Shown here: in pieces, positions 16,710 to 24,839 of the stretch
How positions within the stretch are numbered: the stretch's first letter is position 1
Layout: every line of letters starts with the position of its first letter
Assembly: GCA_964364855.1 (NCBI GenBank)
Contig: CAYINU010000001.1
Span: 11,357-75,356 of the forward strand
DNA: 64,000 nucleotides
Source: CAYINU01 sp964364855
GTDB taxonomy: Bacteria > Margulisbacteria > Marinamargulisbacteria > CAYINU01
Direction of reading: 5' to 3'
Program-made: the position numbers and the translations under genes
The notes under the pieces: model-generated
Told to the model about the DNA's origin: nothing
Databases searched by the model: none
The model's input: only the letters and a program-made list of their open reading frames with translations

Positions 16710-17447
16710 TCACTTTATTAGACGTTGGCCGACACGGATCATGGTACTACCTTCAAGGATCGCGAGCGGATAGTCTTGGCTCATCCCCATACTTAGCGTG
16801 TCAAAGTCATTATAAACCATACGAAATTGATTAAACAATCGCCTAACCTCATGAAATTCCTTACGGACCTGATCGGCAATGTCTGTGAAGCTGGCCATGG
16901 CCATGAGTCCTCGGAGCTTGAGGTGGGACAATTTGGAAATAGCAACCACCAGGGATTCCAGTTGTCCGGGTGGCACGCCATACTTGGTTTCCTCTTGGGC
17001 GACTTTGACTTGAACCAGGACCGGCATTACTTTGTTTGCCTGGGCGCAGGCGGTGTCCAGTTTCTCGGCTAGGGCCAGGCTGTCGATGGACTGGATCATG
17101 TCAAACGCGGTGACAGCTTGTTTGACTTTATTGGACTGCAAATGACCGATCAGATGCCATGCAACACCCAGACGCCCCAACGCATTTTGCTTTTCCATGG
17201 CAGATTGGACGCGATTTTCAGCGACGTCGGTAATACCTGCTGCGACCAAGGCCTCAACATCGGACAATGTTGCTGATTTGATAACGGCAACAAGGTCCAG
17301 ACTCCGAATACCAAACTGGATTCCCGCCTGCGCGGGAATGACATGGGGCCGAGCGGCGGTGACCTTTGCTAAGGCAAGAAATCGGTCAATGTCATCGCGT
17401 ACGGTCTGGACATTGTGAGCAATTTCAGAAGTGCGGGAAGTGGTCAT
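16710..17447 (-). CDS. yggS: YggS-family PLP homeostasis protein, with REP-derived insert
   Basis: PLP-binding protein involved in vitamin B6 and amino-acid balance. The 245-residue product has the lysine in LVAVIK, ENRVQSAMEK, WHLIGHLQSNK, VQSIDS-like MIQSIDSLALAEKL, EETKYGVPP, LRGLMAMAS, LSMGMSQDYPLAI and GSTMIRVGQRLI. Residues about 34-46 (HVIPAQAGIQFGI) lie where relatives have a short linker before the first beta strand, and are encoded by a REP-like hairpin (17312-17345) inserted in frame. Starts in a TAATG overlap with the epimerase gene. Confidence 0.93.
   Translation of the reverse strand: MTTSRTSEIAHNVQTVRDDIDRFLALAKVTAARPHVIPAQAGIQFGIRSLDLVAVIKSATLSDVEALVAAGITDVAENRVQSAMEKQNALGRLGVAWHLIGHLQSNKVKQAVTAFDMIQSIDSLALAEKLDTACAQANKVMPVLVQVKVAQEETKYGVPPGQLESLVVAISKLSHLKLRGLMAMASFTDIADQVRKEFHEVRRLFNQFRMVYNDFDTLSMGMSQDYPLAILEGSTMIRVGQRLIK
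17312..17345. repeat. REP-like hairpin inserted in frame in yggS
   Basis: Contains the perfect stem ATTCCCGC-CTGC-GCGGGAAT (17320-17339) flanked by GG and GAC. The motif (GTCATTCCCGCGnAnGCGGGAATCC type) is a widespread bacterial repeat, usually intergenic. On the coding strand it reads VIPAQAGIQ. Only one copy is seen in this window. Confidence 0.75.
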
Positions 17448-18415
17448 TAACGGTGGGATCGATACCAGTTCACCGTTGACGCCAATCCCTCATCCAGAGG
17501 GATTGGATCTTGTACCAGCCCGGCGTCTATTGATTTTCTGACATCGGCCAGTGAATCACGGACGTCACCCGGACGCGAAGGGGTGTGAACCGGATCGGCT
17601 GTGCTGCCGGTGAGACCTTTGATTTTTTGGGCCAGTTCGCCGACGGAAATGTGCACGCCGCATCCGATATTAAAGGCTTGTCCAAACCAGGATTGGTCCG
17701 CATGACAGGCCGCCAAATTGGCTTTCACGACATTGTCGATGTAGGTAAAATCACGGGTTTGGCCACCATCACCGTGGATTTGCGCAGGGGTGTTCGCCAG
17801 GCCCGCTTTGGTGAATAGGGGAATGACCGCCGCATACTGGGAGTTTGGATTTTGGCGGGCCCCGAAAACATTGAAGTAACGCAGGGCGATAGTCGGCAGG
17901 CTATAGCAATCCCAAAACAGCCTACAATACCCTTCACCGACCCACTTGGTGAGGGCGTAGGGGGACTTGGGGGTGCCAATCATGGTTTCGACTTTGGGAA
18001 GGACGAGGGTATCCCCATATACCGACGAGGATGAGGCAAATACAAACCGTTTGACCTTGGCATCCCGTGCGGCAAAGAGCATGTTAAAGGTGCCTGTGAT
18101 GTTGTTGTCGTGGTAGAGTGCGGGTTCAGTCATGGAACGGGGAACCGAGCCCAAAGCGGCTTGATGTAACACGTAATCTGCTCCAGATACCACACGCTGA
18201 CAGGTTTCCAAATCGCGGATATCACCCTCAATGAAGGTGAATTGGTCGGGCGAGCTGGACGCATTTTTCAAAAAGTCGATGGTGGGTTTAAACCCGGACG
18301 CAAAGTTGTCTAACCCCACAACCGTTGCGCCTTGGTTTAGCAACGTATGGGCGATGTGGGAGCCGATAAAACCGGCAACGCCGGTGACGACATAAACAGA
18401 CGGTTTGGAAGCCAT
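17447..18415 (-). CDS. NAD-dependent nucleotide-sugar epimerase/dehydratase (extended SDR)
   Basis: A 322-residue extended short-chain dehydrogenase: NAD motif TGVAGFIGSH, GLDNFASG, the segment HQAALGSVPRSM, catalytic serine in FASSSSVYGD and the YxxxK motif in YALTKWVGE, then LRYFNVFGARQNPNSQYAAVIPLF and GDGGQTRDFTYIDNV. These resemble UDP-GlcNAc/UDP-glucose 4-epimerases of the WbpP type used for surface polysaccharides. Exact substrate is not readable. A separate promoter lies upstream (18424-18453), so it may head the yggS-sepF-mazG-tkt unit. Confidence 0.9.
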   Translation of the reverse strand: MASKPSVYVVTGVAGFIGSHIAHTLLNQGATVVGLDNFASGFKPTIDFLKNASSSPDQFTFIEGDIRDLETCQRVVSGADYVLHQAALGSVPRSMTEPALYHDNNITGTFNMLFAARDAKVKRFVFASSSSVYGDTLVLPKVETMIGTPKSPYALTKWVGEGYCRLFWDCYSLPTIALRYFNVFGARQNPNSQYAAVIPLFTKAGLANTPAQIHGDGGQTRDFTYIDNVVKANLAACHADQSWFGQAFNIGCGVHISVGELAQKIKGLTGSTADPVHTPSRPGDVRDSLADVRKSIDAGLVQDPIPLDEGLASTVNWYRSHR

Positions 18416-18423
18416 TGCCGGTC

Positions 18424-18453
18424 ACAATATCGTTGGGGGGTTAAAACCGTCAA
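18424..18453 (-). promoter_or_regulatory. Promoter of the epimerase-yggS-sepF unit
   Basis: On the minus strand TTGACG, 18 bp, TATTGT, then GACCGGCA (8 nt) and the ATG at 18415. No SD is present. This suggests a nearly leaderless start for the downstream run. Confidence 0.5.
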
Positions 18454-18471
18454 TTTCCGAAACAGGAAATC

Positions 18472-19290
18472 CTACTGAAAGTCGGCAAGTGTCCGCCGAT
18501 GGGACAGTGAGGGCAATTGCGTGCGCACTGCATTTAGGCGGTCAAAATCCAGCGTGGCGACCAGGACTTCCTCTTGGTCTGGGCTGCCCTCGGCCAGTAC
18601 TTCACCCCATGGGTCTATGATCAGGCTATGGCCGAAAGTGGGGCTGTTTTGTGCTCCGACACCGACCTGGTTGGGTGCGATGACAAAACAATAGTTTTCA
18701 ATCGCACGGGCGCGCAGCAGCACATGCCAATGGGCCTGGCCAGTTACGGCCATAAACGAAGCGGGTACACTGAGGAGCTGTGCGCCCATATGACTGTAGT
18801 AGCGGTACAATTCCGGAAACCGCAAGTCATAGCAGATGGACAATCCGGTCTTAATCCCCGCGATGTCCACCCAAACAGGACGGGTTCCAGCAATAAACGA
18901 TCGGGATTCCCGTATGGTGGCGGTGGGCAGGGCACTGTCAAACAAGTGCAATTTTCTGTACTGTGCGACACAAATGCCCTCCGGCGAAATGACCACGCTG
19001 GTATTGTGCATTTTTTCGGGTATTGTGGCGGCTTCGGCTAGGCTGCCGACGATGATCCAAACGGATTTGGTTTTGGCCAACTGCATCAGGGGTTGTAAAG
19101 ACGGTCCGGGGATGGGCTCGGCACGATCGTGGCGGATGACAAATGCCCGGTAATTAAAGACTTCCGGCAACGCCACCACTTTGGCGCCTTGGGCAATGGC
19201 GGCTTCACAAAGCGTCATGGCGCGCGCCACATTGTGGGCCTTGTCGGAGATGCTATTCATCTGAATGGCGGCGACGACGAGTCGGCTCAT
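18472..19290 (-). CDS. Carbon-nitrogen hydrolase, Nit family (deaminated-glutathione amidase-like)
   Basis: A 272-residue nitrilase-superfamily amidase. The catalytic triad is visible: Glu in VVALPEVFNYR, Lys in YRKLHLFD and Cys in SICYDLRFPELYR, followed by HVLLRARAIENYCFVIAPNQVG and GHSLIIDPWGEVL. This pattern matches Nit1/Nit2-type enzymes that hydrolyse deaminated glutathione or omega-amides. The ATG overlaps the upstream LuxR-type gene's stop as ATGA. Downstream, 56 bp separate it from the epimerase gene. Confidence 0.9.
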   Translation of the reverse strand: MSRLVVAAIQMNSISDKAHNVARAMTLCEAAIAQGAKVVALPEVFNYRAFVIRHDRAEPIPGPSLQPLMQLAKTKSVWIIVGSLAEAATIPEKMHNTSVVISPEGICVAQYRKLHLFDSALPTATIRESRSFIAGTRPVWVDIAGIKTGLSICYDLRFPELYRYYSHMGAQLLSVPASFMAVTGQAHWHVLLRARAIENYCFVIAPNQVGVGAQNSPTFGHSLIIDPWGEVLAEGSPDQEEVLVATLDFDRLNAVRTQLPSLSHRRTLADFQ

Positions 19291-19763
19291 GCGGCGTCAC
19301 CTAACCGGCGTGTCTTAAGAACGGGGAGTTTTTGGTAGATTTTATTCAAATGGGTTTTGAGGGTTGATTTTGAGATAGAAAGGCGGGCAATCAATTGGCG
19401 ATTGCTCAACCCTTCCAAAATCAAGCCCGCGATTTCTTTTTCGCGTTTGGAGAGGGCTTCAAAAGCCGTTTCCGGAAACGATGCCCTTTCGGGCGAGTCA
19501 AATAGGACGGTGAGTTGTTGGTCCTGGTCTTGATAGTGGGTGACTTCGTAGCGGTGCCCATAAATATCGACCCGTGAGCAAAGCGAAACGCCGAAGCCCG
19601 AGAAATCGGGATGGCGGGAATCCTTTTCGCATTCCTGGCACTTTTGGCCAACCTGGTTACCGCAGATCGATTGGGCCATGTCATTCTGATAAAAAACGGC
19701 CCCTTTTTTCTGCCGTTTGCAAAGGCCGACCTCGATAGTTGGGGGTGTGCGCTGCTTTGACAT
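19287..19763 (-). CDS. LuxR/GerE-type regulator with cysteine-rich N-terminal domain
   Basis: A 158-residue protein. Residues about 100-155 form a GerE-type HTH (LSKREKEIAGLILEGLSNRQLIARLSISKSTLKTHLNKIYQKL). The N-terminal half is not a known receiver; it carries cysteines at about 15, 34, 41, 44 and 61, including a CxxC (KCQECEKD), which could bind a metal or Fe-S centre. It is transcribed divergently from the cbb3 oxidase genes, 60 bp away, so a redox- or oxygen-responsive regulator is a plausible inference. Its ATG has a TAGAAT box 7 nt upstream. Confidence 0.78.
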   Translation of the reverse strand: MSKQRTPPTIEVGLCKRQKKGAVFYQNDMAQSICGNQVGQKCQECEKDSRHPDFSGFGVSLCSRVDIYGHRYEVTHYQDQDQQLTVLFDSPERASFPETAFEALSKREKEIAGLILEGLSNRQLIARLSISKSTLKTHLNKIYQKLPVLKTRRLGDAA

Positions 19764-19770
19764 CTCCGTT

Positions 19771-19776
19771 ATTCTA
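19771..19776 (-). promoter_or_regulatory. -10 box of the LuxR-type gene
   Basis: TAGAAT followed by AACGGAG (7 nt) and ATG on the minus strand. CGGAG is too close to the ATG to be a good SD. No clear -35 is seen, which may mean an activator is needed. Confidence 0.4.
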
Positions 19777-19824
19777 ACCTAGGGTAGGGGGTTGCGTCGC
19801 CCCATGATGGAGGGATTTGTCTTG

Positions 19825-22299
19825 ATGCAATGTGCACATTGTTGTTCGGCTATTGCGCCGGACGCGGCCCGAGAAGATGGGGGGCATGTGTTTTGTTGTG
19901 CGGGCTGTCTGACCGTTTACCAGTTGCTGCACACTTCGAATTTGGCGGATTACTACACCATTCGGGAGCGGACGGAAGGGGGCCACTCATTTTTACCGCC
20001 TTTACCCGCTGCCCCTGCCGCCGATTTTTTGTATTTGGATGATCCTGCCATCGAGGTAGGTCGGTCGGGTGGTGACCGATATTTGGATTTTTATGTTGAG
20101 GGGATCCAGTGTACGGCATGTGTGTGGCTGTTAGAGTCTCTTGATCGGCTGTGTCCTGACGTTGCGCAGTCCAGGTTTCGGTCGGGACTCTCGGTATTGC
20201 GGCTGTTTTTGAGCCCGACCGGACGATTTTCGGCTGCTGCTGCAACCATGATGCGCCTGGGGTATCGGCCTCATCCGGTGACTTCATCGGCGCAAGCCAG
20301 CCAGTTGCAAGCGGAAGAAAATCGGCGGGAGCTGATACGCGTCGCGATTGCGGGTGCCTGTGCGGGAAACATGATGCTCTTTTCCGTGGCTTTGTATGCG
20401 GGCGCCACGGGACAGGCGGCTCAGATTTTTTTGTGGGCCATCTTGCTTTTGGCCATTCCCGTTATGGGGTACTGTGCCATTCCCTTTTATAAAAGTGCAT
20501 GGGCGGCGGCAGGTTTTGATTTTCACGCTCAGCAAAAGCTTCGCGGTCGCCGCCGTGCGGTTTGTTTTGATTTTCACGCTCAGCAAAAGCTTCGCGGTCG
20601 CCGCCGTGCGGCTCCTCGGCGTCGGATGTCGGTGGATGTGCCCATCGTGGCGGCGTTGGGTATCGGAGTGATCGCTGGGATTCGGGCGACGGTTTTGGGT
20701 CAGCACAGCTATTTCGATTCGCTGGCGATGCTGATTTTTTTGTTATTGGCCAGTCGTTACGGGTTGCGCCGTATCCATCAATCCCATCTACAGGACACAA
20801 CAACGTCTGGATTTCTGGTGCCGCCGATGGCCAAAAGGCGGATGCCAGACGGCACACTGGCCCCAGTCTCGGTTGCTACTCTACAGCCCGGAGACGACAT
20901 GCTTGTTGAACCCGGAGAGGTTTTTGCTGCGGACGGTGTGTTGGTCGAGGGAACGACGGCTGCCAACTGTGCCGCGATGACCGGAGAGTCTTACCCCCAA
21001 CAGCTGCAAGTGGGCGCATCCGTCTATGCGGGGACGGTCAATTTGGTCGATACCGTGGTTATTCGGGTGTCGGCAGTGGGCGAGAAAAGCCGAATGGGAC
21101 AGTTGCTGGCCGGGATTTTGTCCTACCCAAAATCTAAGATCGAAACGCTGGCAGATCGATGGGCCATGCGGGTGTTGGGAATGGTCATGGTAGTTGCAGT
21201 GATTTTGTTTCTTGCCCTGGGAGTGTTCGGGCACTGGGAAGAGGGATTTCGTCGGGCGCTGGCCTTGGTGATTATCACGTGTCCTTGTGCATCGGCCATT
21301 GCCACACCGCTGGCCTTTTCGTTGGGGCTTAACGCCTGCCGACGTCGGGGTATTTTGGTCAAAGGCGGTGACGTCTTAGAGCGAATGGAATCCGTCAAAC
21401 ATATTATCTTAGACAAAACGGGAACCGTTACACAGGGTGATTTTATCGTGACGAATTGGCCCAAGACACTCACGGACCAGAACGATCTGAGATCCATTGC
21501 GGCACTCGAATCGCGGTCGATGCATCCGGTGAGCCACGCGATCCGACGCTATATTTTGATTTCTACACTCGGCACTGTGGACCTCCTTGGCAGTGTGGAC
21601 CCCTTGCCGGACGTAGACGATTTTGCAGAGAAAATTGGCTGGGGAGTATTGGGTAGTGTAAACGGACATCGGTATCAAATTGGAAAATCAACTACTCAGA
21701 CATCCCAAAGTGAGACCACTATTTCTGTATGGAAAGATGGAGTGTGGTTGGGCGATGTGGTATTGGGAGATGCCATTCGTGCCGAGTCCAAGGACAGTGT
21801 GGACGCGCTTCGCAAAAAAGGATTTGAGATCACGTTATTGTCGGGAGATCGACGGGACGTTGTGGAACGAGTTGGGCGTGAGCTGGGACTGACGCCGAAA
21901 CAATGCCTGTCGGATCAAACTCCCGAACTCAAATTAGCCTATATCCAATCCCATCCGGCTGCGTTAATGGTGGGGGATGGCGCTAACGATGCGGCGGCAT
22001 TGTCTCGTGCTGAGGTGGGGGTGGCGGTTCATGGTAGTGTCGAAGTCAGTATGCAGGTGGCCGATGTCTATGTAGCCAGTCCGGGCATTTCTCCCGTGGT
22101 GACGCTTCTGACGGTGGCAGGGACAACCATGCGTTGTGTGCGTCGCAATCTGGTCGCGTCTGCCCTGTACAATGGAGTGGGCATCTCGTTGGCATTGGTA
22201 GGTTGGATGTCGCCGCTGGGTGCGGCATTGTTGATGCCATTCAGTTCAGTCACTGTATTGTCCGTCGCTCTGGTGACGTTTCGCAGATGGAGATCCTAG
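19825..22299 (+). CDS. ccoI: Copper-translocating P1B ATPase CcoI/FixI with in-frame repeat insert
   Basis: Delivers copper for cbb3 oxidase assembly. The 824-residue product (start ATG 19825, after GGAGGG) has an N-terminal cysteine-rich metal domain (CAHC, FCCAGC), an HMA domain (YVEGIQCTACVWLLES), the CPC transport motif (ITCPCASAIATPLAFS), the phosphorylation site DKTGTVTQGD and GDGANDAAALSRAEVGVAV. Between the second membrane segment (PFYKSAW) and SVDVPIVAAL the usual short loop is expanded by two copies of a 17-residue unit (FDFHAQQKLRGRRRA, residues about 230-264). TAG and the next ATG are directly adjacent. Confidence 0.95.
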   Translation: MQCAHCCSAIAPDAAREDGGHVFCCAGCLTVYQLLHTSNLADYYTIRERTEGGHSFLPPLPAAPAADFLYLDDPAIEVGRSGGDRYLDFYVEGIQCTACVWLLESLDRLCPDVAQSRFRSGLSVLRLFLSPTGRFSAAAATMMRLGYRPHPVTSSAQASQLQAEENRRELIRVAIAGACAGNMMLFSVALYAGATGQAAQIFLWAILLLAIPVMGYCAIPFYKSAWAAAGFDFHAQQKLRGRRRAVCFDFHAQQKLRGRRRAAPRRRMSVDVPIVAALGIGVIAGIRATVLGQHSYFDSLAMLIFLLLASRYGLRRIHQSHLQDTTTSGFLVPPMAKRRMPDGTLAPVSVATLQPGDDMLVEPGEVFAADGVLVEGTTAANCAAMTGESYPQQLQVGASVYAGTVNLVDTVVIRVSAVGEKSRMGQLLAGILSYPKSKIETLADRWAMRVLGMVMVVAVILFLALGVFGHWEEGFRRALALVIITCPCASAIATPLAFSLGLNACRRRGILVKGGDVLERMESVKHIILDKTGTVTQGDFIVTNWPKTLTDQNDLRSIAALESRSMHPVSHAIRRYILISTLGTVDLLGSVDPLPDVDDFAEKIGWGVLGSVNGHRYQIGKSTTQTSQSETTISVWKDGVWLGDVVLGDAIRAESKDSVDALRKKGFEITLLSGDRRDVVERVGRELGLTPKQCLSDQTPELKLAYIQSHPAALMVGDGANDAAALSRAEVGVAVHGSVEVSMQVADVYVASPGISPVVTLLTVAGTTMRCVRRNLVASALYNGVGISLALVGWMSPLGAALLMPFSSVTVLSVALVTFRRWRS
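20513..20614. repeat. 51-bp in-frame tandem repeat (2 copies) in ccoI
   Basis: Units 20513-20563 and 20564-20614 begin GTTTTGATTTTCACGCTC and end in GCCGCCGTGCGG; they differ only in the last few bases. A GCCGC-CGT-GCGGC hairpin lies in each. The same unit occurs three times in fadD (33352-33504) in the opposite orientation relative to the gene; both arrays are followed by CTCGG. The unit lacks stops in at least four of six frames. Confidence 0.93.
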
Positions 22300-22467
22300 A
22301 TGTGGGTTTTGATGGTCTTGATTCCGTGTTCGGTCCTGCTCAGTCTGGGATTTGTCGTGGCCTTCGTTTGGGCGACCAAACGTGGACAATTCGATGACTT
22401 GGATACGCCCCCCAAGCGTATTTTGTTCGACGATCAGTCTCCAAAATCATCCCCCCCGGTCGATTGA
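22300..22467 (+). CDS. ccoS: Cbb3 oxidase maturation protein CcoS
   Basis: A 55-residue single-span membrane protein: MWVLMVLIPCSVLLSLGF, then FVWATKRGQFDDLDTPPKRILFD. The segment QFDDLDTPPKRILFDD is the CcoS signature. CcoS is needed to insert haem and copper cofactors into CcoN. It starts directly after the ccoI stop (TAGATG). Confidence 0.93.
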   Translation: MWVLMVLIPCSVLLSLGFVVAFVWATKRGQFDDLDTPPKRILFDDQSPKSSPPVD

Positions 22468-22480
22468 ATTGACTCCGTAA

Positions 22481-22532
22481 ACCCCTTACGCTCAAAGGTT
22501 GAGTTTTGTCCTTGGCAAACTCAGTAAGGGGT
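22481..22532 (+). promoter_or_regulatory. Hairpin that would mask the ccoNO ribosome-binding site
   Basis: ACCCCTTAC (22481-22489) pairs with GTAAGGGGT (22524-22532), and TGAGTTT (22500-22506) pairs with AAACTCA (22517-22523). The 3' strand holds AAGGGG, the only SD for ATG 22540. A competing hairpin CTCAA-AGG-TTGAG (22491-22503) would open the inner stem. There is no U-tract, so it is not a typical terminator. Confidence 0.55.
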
Positions 22533-22539
22533 GCCTGGT

Positions 22540-24675
22540 ATGAGTCATACGGTGCGCGTCCGCGGCGAAGAATCGTTTTTTAGTTTTGACAATCACATTG
22601 TCCGACTGTTTGCACTGGCCACCATGTTTTGGGGATTCGTGGGGATCTTGTTGGGGGTCGCGATTGCACTGCAGTTGGCGCATTGGCCTTTCAATTTTGA
22701 TACCTCTTGGATCACATTTGGCCGGCTTCGGCCTTTGCATACCAATGCCACCATTTTTGCTTTTGCCGGCAATGCCATTTTTATGGGGATCTACCATTCC
22801 ACCCAACGGTTACTCAAAACGCGGATGGCCTCCGATGTACTGAGTCGCCTGCATTTTTGGGGATGGCAATTGGTGATTGTCGTTGCCGCCATTACGCTTC
22901 CATTGGGGATTACGACCGGCAAAGAATATGCCGAACTGGAATGGCCCATCGACATTTTGATCACGGTTGTCTGGGTGATATTTGCCATCAACTTTTTTTG
23001 GACGCTGATTAAACGGCGCGAAAAGCACATCTACGTGGCAATTTGGTTTTATATTGCGACTATCGTTACCGTGGCGCTGTTGCATATCGTCAACTCGATG
23101 GAACTGCCCGTCACGTTGCTAAAAAGCTATTCGATGTATGCCGGCGTGTCCGATGCGCTCGTTCAATGGTGGTATGGTCACAACGCAGTGGCTTTTTTTC
23201 TGACGACCCCATTTTTGGGTCTGATGTATTACTACGTGCCCAAAGCCATCAATCGTCCGATTTATAGCTATCGCCTCTCCATCATTCATTTTTGGTCGTT
23301 GGTCTTTATTTATATTTGGGCGGGGCCTCACCATTTACTGTACACCACGTTGCCAGATTGGGCGCAGACCTTTGGCATGGTGTTTAGCATCATGCTGATC
23401 GCACCGAGCTGGGGAGGCATGATCAACGGACTGTTGACGATGCGAGGGGCATGGGACCGCGTCCGAAAAGATCCCGTACTCAAGATGATGGTGCTGGCAT
23501 TGACGTGTTACGGGATGGCAACTTTCGAAGGGCCGTTGCTCTCAATCAAGTCGGTGAATGCACTGGCCCATTTTTCGGATTGGATCATCGGTCACGTTCA
23601 CATTGGCACCTTGGGTTGGAACGGATTTCTGATCTTCGCCATTTTGTATTACGTTGTTCCCAAGCTGTGGCGTACTCCCCTTTACAGCGAAAAATTGGCC
23701 AATGTCCACTTTTGGATCGGGACGGTGGGCATTGTGTTTTATGTCGTGAGCATGTGGACGTCCGGCATCACACAGGGTTTGATGTTGCGCGCGATATCCG
23801 GTGGACAGTTGCTCTATCCCGACTTTATGGAAACCGTCGTCCGTATTCAGCCTTTGTACTACATTCGTGCCTTGGGCGGGATAATGTATCTGATCGGATT
23901 TCTCATCATGGTCTATAACCTGGCCAGGACTATTAAAGCTGGTGTGGTTGCGGATGAAACGGTCCGCGCCGTTTCCAACGTCGGAGAGCCGCAAGACATG
24001 AGCGACAATGCGTTTCACCGCAACATCGAAGGGATGCCTGTCTTTTTTGCCGTGTTGACCGTGGGGGCAGTATTGGTCGGAAGTATTGTCGAAATAGTGC
24101 CATCGTTAACAGCGCATGTGTATGTCAAACCCCCGGCACGCTATCAGCCCTATACGCCTCTCGAATTGACCGGACGCGATATCTATATCCGGGAGGGATG
24201 CTATACCTGTCACTCTCAGATGGTCCGTCCGTTGGTGGCTGACCAATTGCGTTACGGTGAACGTTCTCATGTCGAAGAAAGTTATTACGACCATCCCTTC
24301 CAATGGGGATCTCGTCGAACCGGACCCGATTTGGCTCGCATTGGCGGTAAGTATCCTGACCTTTGGCATTTTCGGCATATGCGAAATCCCCGAGACACTA
24401 CCCCAAAGTCGATCATGCCGAACTATCCTTGGCTTTACGAGCAAAAATGGGATCCGCAACTCTTGGCTAAAAAATTGGTGGTTATGCGACGCCTGGGGGT
24501 CCCCTACGGTGAGAGTGACATATCAGACGGCATGCAAAATGCCCAATATCAGGCTGGGGAAGTCACACAGAAACTGCAACAACAGGGGGCTCACGACGCC
24601 AAACCGGATCGGGAGATCATTGCGTTAATTGCCTATTTGCAGCGGCTCAACTATCCCAAGGAGGACGTCCAATGA
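22540..24675 (+). CDS. ccoNO: Cbb3-type cytochrome c oxidase, fused CcoN-CcoO
   Basis: A 711-residue fusion of the catalytic subunit and the first c-type cytochrome. Residues 1 to about 470 are CcoN with 12 or so membrane segments and haem/copper histidines (LRPLHTNATIFAF, WWYGHNAVAFFLT, WAGPHHLLYT, IIGHVHIGTLGWNG). The rest is CcoO, with membrane anchor FFAVLTVGAVLVGSIVEIVP, the GRDIYIREGCYTCHSQMVRPL haem-c motif and the axial methionine region KSIMPNYPWL. Fused CcoNO occurs in several phyla outside Proteobacteria. ATG 22540 has AAGGGG 8 nt upstream, within a hairpin. Stop overlaps ccoQ as ATGA. Confidence 0.95.
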   Translation: MSHTVRVRGEESFFSFDNHIVRLFALATMFWGFVGILLGVAIALQLAHWPFNFDTSWITFGRLRPLHTNATIFAFAGNAIFMGIYHSTQRLLKTRMASDVLSRLHFWGWQLVIVVAAITLPLGITTGKEYAELEWPIDILITVVWVIFAINFFWTLIKRREKHIYVAIWFYIATIVTVALLHIVNSMELPVTLLKSYSMYAGVSDALVQWWYGHNAVAFFLTTPFLGLMYYYVPKAINRPIYSYRLSIIHFWSLVFIYIWAGPHHLLYTTLPDWAQTFGMVFSIMLIAPSWGGMINGLLTMRGAWDRVRKDPVLKMMVLALTCYGMATFEGPLLSIKSVNALAHFSDWIIGHVHIGTLGWNGFLIFAILYYVVPKLWRTPLYSEKLANVHFWIGTVGIVFYVVSMWTSGITQGLMLRAISGGQLLYPDFMETVVRIQPLYYIRALGGIMYLIGFLIMVYNLARTIKAGVVADETVRAVSNVGEPQDMSDNAFHRNIEGMPVFFAVLTVGAVLVGSIVEIVPSLTAHVYVKPPARYQPYTPLELTGRDIYIREGCYTCHSQMVRPLVADQLRYGERSHVEESYYDHPFQWGSRRTGPDLARIGGKYPDLWHFRHMRNPRDTTPKSIMPNYPWLYEQKWDPQLLAKKLVVMRRLGVPYGESDISDGMQNAQYQAGEVTQKLQQQGAHDAKPDREIIALIAYLQRLNYPKEDVQ

Positions 24676-24839
24676 AATCCGAAATTTTAGCATTTTTTCC
24701 TTATGCGCACTTGGTCGCAGCAGCAAGTGGATTGTTCTTTGCCGTTTTTGTAGGCGCCATATTGTGGATTTTTCGGCCAAGAAGCGCCTCTTTTTACACC
24801 TATATGAGCGAATTGCCTTTTACCGAGGATGCCAAATGA
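24672..24839 (+). CDS. ccoQ: Cbb3 oxidase subunit CcoQ
   Basis: A 55-residue protein with one membrane segment (LVAAASGLFFAVFVGAILWIF) followed by RPRSASFYTYMSELPF. Size, position between ccoNO and ccoP, and topology identify CcoQ, which stabilises the complex. Both ends overlap neighbours as ATGA. Confidence 0.85.
   Translation: MKSEILAFFPYAHLVAAASGLFFAVFVGAILWIFRPRSASFYTYMSELPFTEDAK

Noticed and set aside
20396..20671. Alternative frames through the ccoI repeat, on both strands
   Set aside because: They stay open because the repeat lacks stops in most frames; the P-type ATPase frame has clear motifs on both sides.
22481..22532. Hairpin before ccoNO as a transcription terminator
   Set aside because: No U-tract follows, and the 3' strand contains the SD of the next gene.
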